A stretch of DNA of 24,788 bases from Thoreauomyces humboldtii (GCA_027596035.1 JADGJA010000303.1:1-24788), one strand, 5' to 3'; shown: positions 1-9,364, counted from the stretch's first letter. Translations and numbers: made by a program. The notes: a model not told the origin generated them from the sequence alone.

Positions 1-39
1 TCTGTCTAGGAAGTTATGGTGTGGGGAAGTGGGACCTAT

Positions 40-479
40 CTAAAACTGCTCTGCTCCTCGAGATCTACATTCTAACAAGAGCATGCTCGCTTTCCCTCCG
101 CCTTTGTTGAGGTAGAATCGAGTGGGAGTGTTGTCGGTCATGTGAATAACGTGCTTCCCCGAGAAGTCGCACTGTGTCCCTGTGTCAGCAGCTCGACGGT
201 GCGGATCTGCGCAATCGCCTCCAATACGTTGTTCGACACTATGGACCCCAAGTAGCGTCCGTAGATCGCCCGCTGGAGGCGGTCCCGCGACAGGCTCGGT
301 ACGAAATGTTGTAGGAGCTCGGGATACCAGCATTCTGGTACCCGGTACATGATCTCCTCCTTCATGCAGTTCCCCCCTCAGCCATGTAAGGGGGAGGCGT
401 CCGCAAATTCCGTGAGGTCAGCTTCCTGTTTCAGCAGCGAGCTGCCGTTCCAACTCGAGAGGTTTGTCGCCAACTCGAG
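40..479 (-). pseudogene. Broken RNase H domain of the DIRS-like element
   Basis: Follows the RT remnant. One frame (ORF 605-378) carries the linker to RNase H and ends in LTEFADASPLHG, with the first catalytic Asp in ADAS (401-393). The TGA stop at 380-378 sits where the family has Trp (DAS..GWG). The match resumes in another frame with the block NNVLEAIAQIRTVELL, and then in a third frame with HVIHMTDNTPTRFYLNKGGG (TDN at 138-130, GGG at 102-94), the second catalytic region. At least two frameshifts separate these blocks. RNase H would remove the RNA strand during cDNA synthesis. Bases 1-40 continue past a stop with nothing further recognisable. Confidence 0.75.
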
Positions 480-1590
480 CAGGTACAAGTGGGTCCGGTC
501 CGTCAGTCTGCAGTAAACGTGGCCCTTCCAGGAGAACTTCGTTCGTTTGAGGATGTGGCCGAGTTTGCGCATGAGCGGTTGGACAAAGTTCCGCGCAATT
601 GTCACGGCGGGGACAACGCTCTGGATCTTGCCGAGAAGTTGAGCGGTCGTCCGAGCAGGAAGCGCCGATCGTTGTGTGGTCGTGCGTAGACTGAAGCTTC
701 ACTAGAGCCTCTAGCGTCTTGGGCGGAAGGAACATGGTTTTTGTTGCCAGATCCCAATCCAGTCAATGTACCGAATCTGCGAGGCCGGTGTCAGATTGCA
801 CATGGCCCACTTCAAGAGGCACCCGAGGGTTTGCATGAGCCGTAGGCTGAACAGCAGGCTCTCCAGACAGCTGAGGGGTGTCTCCCCGAGGTTCAGGAAA
901 TCGTCCACCCGGGCTATCATTGTGTGACGTTGAACCAAATGATCTTCAGCAGGGCTTTCACCACAGGTGAAAACCTGTGGTGAGTGATTCTGACCAAGCA
1001 GCATCCCTTGAGGTCTCTAATATTTGCCGAGAGCGCGCAGGAGGTGTCTGTTCTTGTTGCACGGGTGGTTGGCCATGATGTTGTAAGCGTCCGCCATGTC
1101 CGTTCCGCTTGCGAAACCGTGTAAGTGACGGTTTCCTGGACAGTTCGTAGAGTCTCCATCTTGAAATGGCCTGCCATCGGGCTTTGGTCATTCACGCCGC
1201 TGTAGTCGGAGATTGGGCGACACTTGTCTCTCGCGGCCTGATGTATAATGGACTGAGGGGAGGTGATGTAGCCGGGCGGCAGATGACCCCGACCCCGGCG
1301 AAGGAGAGATTGCATCTTCTTGGTGACGTCCTCCGTCACACCCTTCGCCTCGCTTTCCCGCATCGCTTTGGCGAGGCAGAAGCTCTTTTCGGAGTTCAAG
1401 TGATACTTGCTCCTGTAGCGGTATGCTTGCCGAGGTGACCCTTGCCACTTCGTCAGTACGCCGTGGGTGACGATGTCGAGCGTGATGGGGTTCAGGCGGA
1501 CGGCCCGTCAGTGTCCGGCAAAGGCCTTGAGGCGGCCGCCGAGAGGAATGTCTGGTCTTGAATGCGGCAGCAGCCACTCCAGCCAGCTCG
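480..1590 (-). pseudogene. Broken reverse transcriptase of the DIRS-like element
   Basis: RNA-dependent DNA polymerase remnant spread over at least two frames. The first frame holds LGGRLKAF (1543-1520), then an in-frame TGA at 1510-1508 where DIRS RTs have Trp. It continues through RPISDYSGVN and HFKMETL (1168-1148). After about 1110 the match moves to other frames (DAYNIMANHP, then the ORF around 1004-711). The catalytic box reads VDDFLNLG (VDD at 908-900) instead of YLDD, so Tyr/Leu is lost but both Asp remain. The next conserved block, NLTPASQIRYID, follows. At about 735 the frame shifts again into FLPPKTLEALVKL, the usual stretch that leads to RNase H. With a stop, at least two frameshifts and a degraded active site, this is a pseudogene. 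Confidence 0.8.
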
Positions 1591-1830
1591 CCCGTGCTTG
1601 GGGGTTGTGCAACCTCTCGACGCACGAGATGAGGTTGAGCAACCACTCGGGGGTGCCGCCGGAAGACCACCAGGCGGTACGTTTGGATTTGTGGCCAATG
1701 TCTAGGTCGTGGTCTGAGGGAGGTATGTGGCACCAGTTTTCCTCAAGATCTGGTGCCGATACCCGGCGCTGCCATGCGCTCCTCCAGTGTAGGACTTGTG
1801 CATCGTTCTTTGCGGGGAGTTGCGTGTTGG

Positions 1831-3441
1831 TTAGGCTCTGGTCGCGGTTCCGGTCCCGGCGTTCGTCCCGGTTCTCTCAGTTGTTCTGGTTCCGACTGTC
1901 ATTGCTTTGGCAATTGTAGTGGCTGTCCCTGTGACCGCCGCGCGGGCGGAAACCCCCTCGTCTGCGGTAGGAGTCGCCGCAACCCCTGCCACGACCGTTT
2001 CCGGATTGGCTTGCGCCGCGGGTTGGTCTTTTCCATGTTGCTGTCCCTGGGATCCGTGGCTCTTCTCAGGTTTGCCAAAAACCTTCTTCAGGGTCTTGGT
2101 CTTTGCCAGCGGATGAACGATATCCTTTGCAGATTCGTAGGTCCCCAGGAGGTGCTGCGTGAACTTCTGGCCGAAGTCGGACGTCTCCAGCATGTCCGTC
2201 ACCGTGACGTCGGAGAAGCAACCTGCTACCAGCGCTGCCTTTTGACGCTCCTTTACGGTTGTGTTCAAAGCGGCGTGTGATAGATCGAAAACGTTGCGGG
2301 CGGTGAGGAAGGCCTGAACGAACGCTTTGTGCATTTCCTCGTAAGCTGGCCTTTCGAGAGCCTTTCTGAGCATGCTGAGGATGGTAGTGTGGGTCTTCAA
2401 CTCGAGCAGGTTTGCCTTGGGAAGCTCAGCGGACTGCTTCTGGACAACGTTCCAGGCCTCTTGCTCAAATGGAGTCATGTGAGCCATGAACACGGCTTCT
2501 GGAGGCCCCTTTACGTCAATGACGATGTCGTCAAACTGTTTGGTTGTGGGGATACCCTGCTTCCACGACTGAATCTGCTTCTCGTCGATCGACGTCGGGT
2601 TCAGCAGACCGTCCGATTTCAGAAGCTCGGGAATGTACTTGGACAGGTCGACTTTCTGGCGTTTGGAGGGCGCGACAACAAAGTCGTCGGGTTCCGACTC
2701 AGGGTCGAGATCGTCTTCGTCCTCGTTGTCCTCGTCCTCCGAGTGGACTTCGTCGGTGACGGTCTTCCGACGGCGCAGCGGCAGCATATTCCTCATGGTA
2801 ATATGCTTGATCTTCTGCTCGTCTTCGGCTGAGTCGTTCCAGCCCTTGGCCTTCGACTTGCGGTCGGGGAGATTGATCTTTCCCGTGTTGATGTCGACTG
2901 TGGTTTTGACCTTCTTGCGACTCAGCATGTCAATGTTGCCGCTCCGAGTCGAGGTGTTGCTGGACATGAGGGGTGCGGGCTTCCTCTTGCGGGTCACGTC
3001 TGCAATTCCGAGCGGCGGGTCCGCCGCCGTCGGGGCGACAATGGTTGAGAGCCTAGCGCAAGCCGCCTCGTTGGCGGCTCTGCCTTTGGCTATGCGTGCC
3101 TTTAAATCAGTGATTCTGGTCTCCTGGGCCAGTTTGTCGCTTTCTGCTTCAATGCGGGCGGCTTCCTTCTCAAGGTCTGCCACCTGCTGCGCCTCGCTGG
3201 CCTGTTTGTCTGCGGCTGCTTTGCGCTTGCGTTCGAGGGATGCGATGCGCTCGCTCTCAGCCTCGACGCGGGCCCGTTCTTTCTCGAGAGCAATGAGTTT
3301 GGTCTCCGAGTCCTTTGAGGGTTTGGCCCTCTTTGTGCCGCTTTTGGAGGGATGGCGTCTGGTGGTCGTGGGAGCCTTGCTCTCAGAGTCGGTTTCCCAC
3401 TGGCTCTCGTGGTCCGAGAGGATTTCGTCGACAATTGCCAT
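1831..3441 (-). CDS. Gag-like protein of the DIRS-like element (ORF1)
   Basis: This is an uninterrupted 536-codon ORF starting at ATG 3441. Residues about 1-45 are acidic and Ser/Thr-rich. Residues about 46-130 form a Lys/Glu/Ala-rich predicted coiled coil. An acidic Glu/Asp run lies near residues 230-250. About residues 265-460 form a helical gag-core-like region that contains the element's most protein-like sequence. Past about residue 467 (base 2040) the reading frame becomes a Thr/Ala-rich tail. The frame offset by one base instead encodes an Arg/Gly-rich tail (GNGRGRGCGDSYRRRGG), typical of nucleic-acid-binding gag ends, and stops near 1879. A single old frameshift near 2040 is therefore likely. 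Function is inferred from position upstream of RT and composition; I see no zinc knuckle. It probably bound element RNA. Confidence 0.6.
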   Translation of the reverse strand: MAIVDEILSDHESQWETDSESKAPTTTRRHPSKSGTKRAKPSKDSETKLIALEKERARVEAESERIASLERKRKAAADKQASEAQQVADLEKEAARIEAESDKLAQETRITDLKARIAKGRAANEAACARLSTIVAPTAADPPLGIADVTRKRKPAPLMSSNTSTRSGNIDMLSRKKVKTTVDINTGKINLPDRKSKAKGWNDSAEDEQKIKHITMRNMLPLRRRKTVTDEVHSEDEDNEDEDDLDPESEPDDFVVAPSKRQKVDLSKYIPELLKSDGLLNPTSIDEKQIQSWKQGIPTTKQFDDIVIDVKGPPEAVFMAHMTPFEQEAWNVVQKQSAELPKANLLELKTHTTILSMLRKALERPAYEEMHKAFVQAFLTARNVFDLSHAALNTTVKERQKAALVAGCFSDVTVTDMLETSDFGQKFTQHLLGTYESAKDIVHPLAKTKTLKKVFGKPEKSHGSQGQQHGKDQPAAQANPETVVAGVAATPTADEGVSARAAVTGTATTIAKAMTVGTRTTERTGTNAGTGTATRA

Positions 3442-3911
3442 CCCTGAGCAAGAGGAAAGGAGATTTAATATCTGTCCTCAGCGTCAAAGTGCGCTATTGG
3501 GTGAAACCCCGGATGCGATGGGGGTTGCAGCGTATGTGACGGTGTGAATTCACCCCCGACGATCCATGCTCATGTCAGATTTCGAGTTGGTACTTATTTC
3601 TGAGAGAATTAGAGAGTTGCAATGAGTCCAGAGTAAATGTTCGAGTACGATGAGAGGCAATAACGCTATGCTTCTCTGTGTTCTTGCTGAATGTATGTGC
3701 TCGAGCGAAAAAAGAGATAGAGAGAAGTAGAGTAGCGAGGAGAGGGATACCATAGCATGTACTTTATTTTCCATTTCGCTCGAACGAGAATAGATTGAGC
3801 TTAGTAAGCACAACCGACGACGATGCAGTCCTTTCTACGCTTGACTGTATTCTCTCTTCACAACGTGCTGCTGTCCGCATGGTCGGACACCTCTCAACGG
3901 AAGGTTCTCGA

Positions 3912-3918
3912 TGAGTCA
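3912..3918. promoter_or_regulatory. Gcn4/CPC1 (AP-1-like) site upstream of cystathionine gamma-synthase
   Basis: The sequence is exactly TGAGTCA, the core bound by Gcn4/CPC1 bZIP regulators of amino-acid biosynthesis in fungi. It lies 188 bp before the ATG at 4106 of a methionine/cysteine-pathway gene, which is the expected place. A 7-bp motif can occur by chance in a region this size, so its role is inference. Confidence 0.45.
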
Positions 3919-3934
3919 TCAACCGATTGTCTCA

Positions 3935-4035
3935 CTCACACTCCTGTCTCTCCACTCTCTCTACTCTCTCATTCTCTTTCATTCTCTCTCATTCTCTCTC
4001 TCGTTCTTGTCCTCTTTCGCTTCTCTTCCTCGTCC
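3935..4035 (+). repeat. Pyrimidine-rich tract with 10-bp tandem units
   Basis: Nearly pure C/T on the sense strand of the gene that follows. It includes three consecutive 10-bp units starting at 3971, 3981 and 3991 (ATTCTCTTTC, ATTCTCTCTC, ATTCTCTCTC). It lies 70-170 bp upstream of the ATG, where fungal core promoters often have CT blocks. Confidence 0.7.
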
Positions 4036-4105
4036 TGAAGAGCCGTTGGCCCTTTTTTCTGTCTTTTCCTCATCGTGTAGGGGGCACGGCGGCTATCCCT
4101 CCATT

Positions 4106-6333
4106 ATGACACTGGGCTATGGCACCGCATCCCTCTTGGGTACTCCCATCCCCGACGCTCCTCACGGTGAGTCCCGCCTTCCCGCCCGCCTTCCCCGTCC
4201 TCTTTTCTTGTCATGAATTGATCCCCTTTCCCGTTCCTACTTGCTCAGCCGTCTCAGTCACACTTCCAACATGGAGAGATAACGTGGGTTACGAGGAAGG
4301 AGAGCCAAGGGTCATGACCGCCCTCAGGAGCGGATATCCGAGGTTCTGCTTTCACGACAATGTCATCAAGGTAAACCCACCACAACACTCACACACCGTG
4401 CCGCTGGCGAACCCGCGTAGATTGTCTTCCCCTTCGCTTCCTGTTGCGTCCCGTAGATCGTCGCTTACTGTGAAAAGCAATTTGCGAAACCGACGGAAGC
4501 ATGCCTCGTCTTTCCGAGCCGTCGGGTGGCCGGGGAGTGCCGAGAGTTCATCGCCAATCGTCATCAGCTTTCGTCTGAACCGTCAACTTGCCAAGACCGT
4601 GCACCACTTTCCGTCACCTCTGGCCATCCCGGGAAACCTGCGATTCGCATCGCTGAACTGAACCTCACTCCCACCCACAACCCCTACTCGCCCAACTCCT
4701 CCAATCCCTCCACGTCAGGACACATGTCCTGCACCATCTACGCCGTGCTCTTCCCCTCGTCCTGTCGCGCGACCGCAAAGCAGTTCTGGCAGCACTCGGG
4801 CGAGGGAATATCCACTCGGTTCGCTCAACACTGCCTCGCCATTCTTGACGCCAACGAGCAGGCAAAAAACTTTGCTGCGCCCGTCCAGGGCGTGCGCGGG
4901 ATGACCAACGCTCAGTACCGGGCAGCAGCCTACGTTCCCGAGAAGCAGATGGCGCACCTCAGCGCCGCCGTCCATGCCGCGGTTCGGAGCGAGCACGACC
5001 TCTTCGTAGAGGAACGGTACGGCCGGAACATGGATCCAAAGGACGCGGTCAAGGCAAAGTCGACGGTCAGGCAGCGCATCGCGGGGGTCTTGGGCGATAG
5101 CGAACCACTAGACGCAGCCGATGCTGGATCTGCTAAGGAGGCGGTCGGCAGGAGCGTGCCAAACATTCGTGATTCGGACGTGTACCTGTTTCCGACGGGC
5201 ATGAGCGCCATATACAACACTCACCGTCTGGTGCGGAAGTTGGCCGAAGGAAGAAAGAGCGTTCAGTTCGGGTGCGTTGAGAGTCGGCAGTCTCGACGAA
5301 GCAGGACAACATAGGGTCTGATGCCCTTTGTCCTCATGCGCCAGATTCCCTTACATCGATACTTTGAAAATTCAAGAGAAGATTGGACCAGGGTGCCATT
5401 TCCTGGGTTTTGGCGATCAGAACGACATTGACCGACTGGAACGCGAGATCCTGCCTTCAGAGACCATCTCGGCCGTCTTCTGCGAGCTGCCGAGCAACCC
5501 TCTGCTGCGAACCCCCAATCTGATCCGACTTCGCGAGCTCGCAGACCAACATGGGTTCCTGATTGTAGTGGACGAGACGGTCGGGAACTTTGTTAACGTT
5601 GCTGCGGCCAAATGGGCCGACGTGCTGGTGTCGAGCCTCACAAAAATCTTCAGTGGGGACAGCAACGTCATGGGCGGCAGGTGCTGGTTTCGTTTTTGAG
5701 CGCATCCGTTCTTCCTTCAGACTGGTAGTGGGATCCAGGCCACTCCACTGACACATCATCCTTCCCACTCTCTTCTTTAGCGCCGTGATCAGCCCCAGCT
5801 CCCCTCGGTATGCTGAGCTGTCGGATGCCATGTCCTCCTTATTCGAGGACACGTTGTGGTTTGAAGACGCTATCTTCCTCGAACGCAACTCTCGAACCTT
5901 TATCCAAAGAATCCGCACGATCAACACCAACGCCGAGTATCTGTGCCACTACCTCCGTTCACATCCAAAAGTCCAGGAGGTGCACTACCCGAAGTACGTC
6001 GACACACAGCTTTACGAGCTCCTCTCGCGTCCATTAACCTCGGGTGAGGACAAGCGCGGATTCGGTGGTCTATTTTCCCTGATCATGGGTACGGACGAGG
6101 ATGCAAGGAATCTGTTCGATTCTTTGGAGATTGCAAAGGGACCGAGCCTAGGAACGAACTTTACTCTCGCTTGTCCCTATACGATCCTCGCTCACTACAC
6201 AGAGTTGGACTGGGCAGCCAAGTACAATGTTCCTGCGAGGCTCATTCGTGTTAGCGTGGGACTCGAGTCAAAGGAGGACCTCGTGTCTGTATTCGAAAAA
6301 GCTCTCGCATCCTTGTCTCCAACTCCTGTATAA
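4106..6333 (+). CDS. STR2: Cystathionine gamma-synthase (fungal STR2/MET-7 type)
   Basis: PLP enzyme that condenses an activated homoserine (O-acetylhomoserine in fungi) with cysteine to give cystathionine, the forward transsulfuration step toward methionine. Exons: 4106-4166, 4249-4370, 4457-5271, 5345-5680, 5781-6333, giving 628 aa, close to the usual fungal length. The start is chosen because exon 1 plus 2 gives the conserved fungal N-terminus ([18 protein letters not shown], then VGYEEGE and SGYPRF). Residues about 1-300 form the fungal-specific N-terminal extension; the Cys/Met metabolism PLP fold follows ([30 protein letters not shown] with Asp409). The PLP lysine is Lys433 in [21 protein letters not shown]-like [10 protein letters not shown] and RVSVGLE close the fold. 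All introns are GT-AG (73-100 nt). It is convergent with the IRC3-like gene; the stop codons lie 84 bp apart. A Gcn4-type site lies upstream. Confidence 0.95.
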
Positions 6334-6417
6334 ACATCATTGGACATGAACGATTTCTGTGAATACATGACAAACGCAGGGGTCCTTTGGTGGCACCACC
6401 TAGCGCCTCTAAACTTG

Positions 6418-9119
6418 TTACGCCAGCTTTCCAAGTACCTTCGCGCCGTCAAACTGCAAAGCTACCCTGCTTTTCTCCTCCTTCTCCCGCTTGACTCTGG
6501 CCTTCACGGCGGCCTCCTGACGTTTCCTGGCTTGGGAACCTCTCATCATTCGAGTGAGGATATCCGCCGCTTCTCCCTTCGTTAACGTGTCGGACCTGAT
6601 GACGTGCATTTTGTCTAAAGCGTTGCATTGCCAATCCGATGGGGCCCCGGAACGCCACGGAGAATTCCAATTCAGATGTCCCCGTCGGGAGAGCTTTCGA
6701 GTCGCCACCCATGTGTCGGCTGACCGGATCGCCCAAGCAAGCGTGTCTTGTGTCGCCAGAACGTAACGTGTCCAGAAGTACCTGCTGCCGAACTTTTTAC
6801 GCGCACGGCGAACGATCTCGAAAAGATGGTCTTCGGAAAAGAAATAGGTTCTGGTCAGTATGACTACTGTCAAGCGCAGACTTCCACGGGGTACCTTCTC
6901 TCTGGTATATGATGAGGTACTGGGTGCTGCGGTCGGGGCTCGGTAATTCTAGCACGACCTCATTGGGACCCGTCCGGACCCACGCGTACCGTGAAGCGCC
7001 ACGAAGATAGAGGCAATCTTTCCTTGACGCATCGGCCGTCTGGCCCGGATCGAACTGAAAAGGGCTTGGGAATGCACGAAGAGCAAGTGCAGGCTCATCC
7101 TCCAGTATCGACGATGGGTCCCGTTCCTTCGCTGCGGTCACAATGTCGGCAAGATTTTGACAGCCGCCCAGTTTCACCCCTCGGGAGAGATGAGGCTCGA
7201 TCTCCTTCATGACGTGTGACATCGACTGGCCTATTCGTTGCGACCAGGAAATGTCAAAGACTTTCTTTGGACAACGTAAATGAGGAAGTGGCCGTTACCT
7301 TGGAAGTCGAATTCACGTGCTAGCCCCAAGAGACTGGGGACAGAGGCCAGTTCGGTCTTCTTGCTCACAGTATCGCATATGTCGATTAGATGACAATGGG
7401 TTTTGGTGTGGTGCACGCGCATGCCGCGGCCAAGCATCTGTTGCAACAGCACTAAGGAGCGTGTCGGACGCGCAATTATTATACAATCAATTGTCGGAAT
7501 ATCTACTCCCTCGACCACGATGCCTGATAAGATACGTTAGTAAAACGGAGACAAGCATAGCGTGGCCAGGATGCGTGGTCCAAACTCACCGCAATTAATG
7601 AGGATGGGGAGCTTGCCCTCTCGAAATCTGGCCAGCGTTGCTCTACGCTCTTCAGGTGGTGTAGTGCCATCGATTCCAGCCGCAAAGTTCCCATTTTTGT
7701 TGAAAACTTCCAGGAGGCTCTTTATGTGATGCACGCCTGCAGCAAAAACAAGAGTAGACTTGCACTTGTACTCGTCTACGGAAGCATACTCAGTTTCGTC
7801 GGATTAGGAACAACCTTGTGGTGCGACGTACTTTGCGCATGCAACCAAGACCGAACAATCTGTGCATTTCTGATCGGGGTGTCTAGCCTTTGAGCGAGAG
7901 GTCCAGGGGCAAAGTCCCCAGCCGTCTCCGGAAGACCGTCAAGATTCGTCTCAGTTAGGATTGTTTCGAATTTCATGTCGCATAGCCTACGGGCAGCGAA
8001 ATAGTGAGAAGAGGCGGGCTTAAAAATTACGTTGCCGGGATTACCATCCGTCATCTATCATCTCCTTGATGGATCGGTGATACACCAGTTCATCGAACGC
8101 ATTTGCAAGGCTCACTCCATCGTGTCTGCGAACCGTGGCTGAGCATCCCCATACGAGAATTTCCGTGCGTGCATGTACGGCATTGAAATGCTGCAAAATT
8201 TGTTGGTATGTCGGGGCCGCTGCATGATGCGCCTGTGAACAAGAATTAACTAATGCTCCGCTGCCACGCCTGACAAGGGTCACGGACCTCGTCTGGAAAG
8301 TTTATCAGTGATACTCTCCCGCCAGGAGTAGCTCAGAACGTATTACCGATTATGATCGCCTTGTAGAATTTGGGGTCAAACATCGATCGGTCGAGCCGCG
8401 CGGTATTCTTCCTTCCCAGAGAATTCACCGATGCAATCACCAAGTCCGCATCGGGCGAGGCGCGCTTTGTTCCCTCTTCCACGCTACACCTCTGTTCATT
8501 GGAGAATCGGACGGTTAGTCACATCTTTGCTATACACCAAAATTTCTCCGAAACCGAGATACCAGATGTGGCAGCTCTCTTTGGAACGTAGCAAGTGCTT
8601 GCTGTTCCGGGACTAATATCAGTACAGTCTAATCACAAAGCATATGAGCCGTGAAACGTGACCTACTTGGATCAGCTCCGTTTTGTGTGCAAGCACCAAG
8701 ACTTTGTTGGCCTCGGGGGTGGGCGGAGGGAGTCTGGCGACCAGGTGTGCGAACACGACCTGTTGACGATAGCCCACGCAATCAGAGACCGGTCTCTTTG
8801 AAAGCGCATCAATAGTAATACCGACCGTCTTTCCACTTGCCACCGGAAGGCTGACAATCTTTATAATGAAACTCAGTCAATCAACTCGTCTTGTACACCA
8901 TTCACGGGCTGTAGGTACCTGACGTTTGACCCCCCTTTCCAGTGCAGCAAGTGTGGAGGTTATGCATTCTTCTTGGTAGGGACGGAGGACAGACGCCTGT
9001 CCCACACTGGAAACCGATAACCACCGCCGCACGGGGGGTCTCTTGCAGGTAGTCCTGACCTTACAAGCACGAAGCAATGGCTGGCGTGCACATGGCGGAA
9101 GGTTTTTCGCGAAAGGCAT
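6418..9119 (-). CDS. IRC3: Mitochondrial DEAD/DEAH-box helicase, IRC3 family
   Basis: Superfamily 2 helicase related to yeast Irc3, which acts on branched DNA in mitochondria. Exons (minus strand): 9119-8919, 8858-8826, 8759-8667, 8601-8563, 8491-8347, 8292-8288, 8232-8045, 7986-7832, 7775-7590, 7523-7299, 7230-6921, 6850-6418; 670 aa. Residues 1-45 are Arg-rich without acidic residues, like a mitochondrial presequence. Helicase motifs: Q-motif-like LRPYQEECI, Walker A VASGKT (73-78), ADLVIASVNSLGR (motif Ib region), DEAH (171-174), SAT (203-205), GVDIPTID (motif V, 354-361) and QMLGRGMR (motif VI, 377-384). The C-terminus is basic. The Asp-Glu of DEAH comes from a 5-nt exon (8292-8288). Introns 2 and 6 have weak donors (GTCGGT, GTCCGT). 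The boundary between exons 11 and 12 is the least certain: the donor at 6920 is chosen for intron length and frame, but it drops a plausible YLIIYQRE stretch. Confidence 0.9.
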
Positions 9120-9364
9120 CCTGCCAAGATGAGTCGTGTTGGAACTGGGCAAAAGAAGTGGGAAGATGATGACCAGGACCTTTCGAAAGACTCCCAAGAC
9201 AAGAGCGACCTAGACATTTGCATTGTTAGAGGGCTTGCAGGACCTCACACTTCTGATATCATAAAACCTCGTCGCCCGGTCTTGGCCTCGGTCCGACAAT
9301 CGGAGCTCACGTCTGACCCTTTCTGACCTGACGGACTTATCAAACACCTAACAACCAAGCGCCA
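9120..9364. promoter_or_regulatory. Shared divergent promoter region of IRC3-like and CCDC6-like genes
   Basis: 245 bp between two start codons facing away from each other, so it must carry both promoters. I see no canonical TATA box or known operator. An ORF at 9129-9326 is low-similarity and probably chance. Confidence 0.5.

Larger units (their letters stand above)
1..3441 (-). mobile_element. DIRS-like retrotransposon remnant, truncated at window edge
   Basis: Three parts lie in the expected order on the minus strand: a gag-like ORF (3441-1831), a DIRS-type reverse transcriptase (about 1590-480) and an RNase H (about 420-40). The RT hallmarks are those of tyrosine-recombinase retroelements rather than Ty1/Ty3 or LINE elements: LGGRLKAF near the RT start, HFKMETL, a degenerate VDDFL in place of the usual YLDDFL, and an RNase H with ADAS, TDNT and NKGGG. 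The pol part is split by several frameshifts and in-frame stops, so the copy cannot be autonomous. No tyrosine recombinase is visible; it would lie left of base 1 or is lost. I see no terminal repeats, so the right boundary (somewhere between 3442 and about 3850) is unknown. A related YR element such as Ngaro is possible, but the RT motifs favour DIRS/PAT. Confidence 0.8.
3442..4105. other. Intergenic region between retroelement and cystathionine gamma-synthase
   Basis: 664 bp without a supportable gene. It holds the unknown right end of the retroelement, a 10-bp palindrome GTGAATTCAC (3544-3553), an AT-richer stretch (3560-3800), a TGAGTCA site (3912-3918) and a pyrimidine-rich tract (3935-4035) ahead of the synthase start. 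The short ORFs here (for example 3550-3813 on the minus strand) are low-complexity and unlike any family I know. Confidence 0.6.

Noticed and set aside
1188..1733. 181-codon minus-strand ORF in the retroelement
   Set aside because: It overlaps the RT start in a different frame; the family match (LGGRLKAF, RPISDYSGVN) is in the other frame.
1..3441. Alternative reading-code explanation for TGA in the retroelement
   Set aside because: Host genes in the window terminate at TGA, and the element also has frameshifts and a degraded YLDD box, so decay is simpler.
2633..3547. 304-codon plus-strand ORF opposite the gag-like gene
   Set aside because: It mirrors the minus-strand coding bias of the gag-like ORF; the protein is Ser/Leu/Arg-rich with no motif.
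8370..8591. Plus-strand ORF within the helicase region
   Set aside because: Antisense of helicase exons 4-5; the minus strand gives the conserved ADLVIASVNSLG block.
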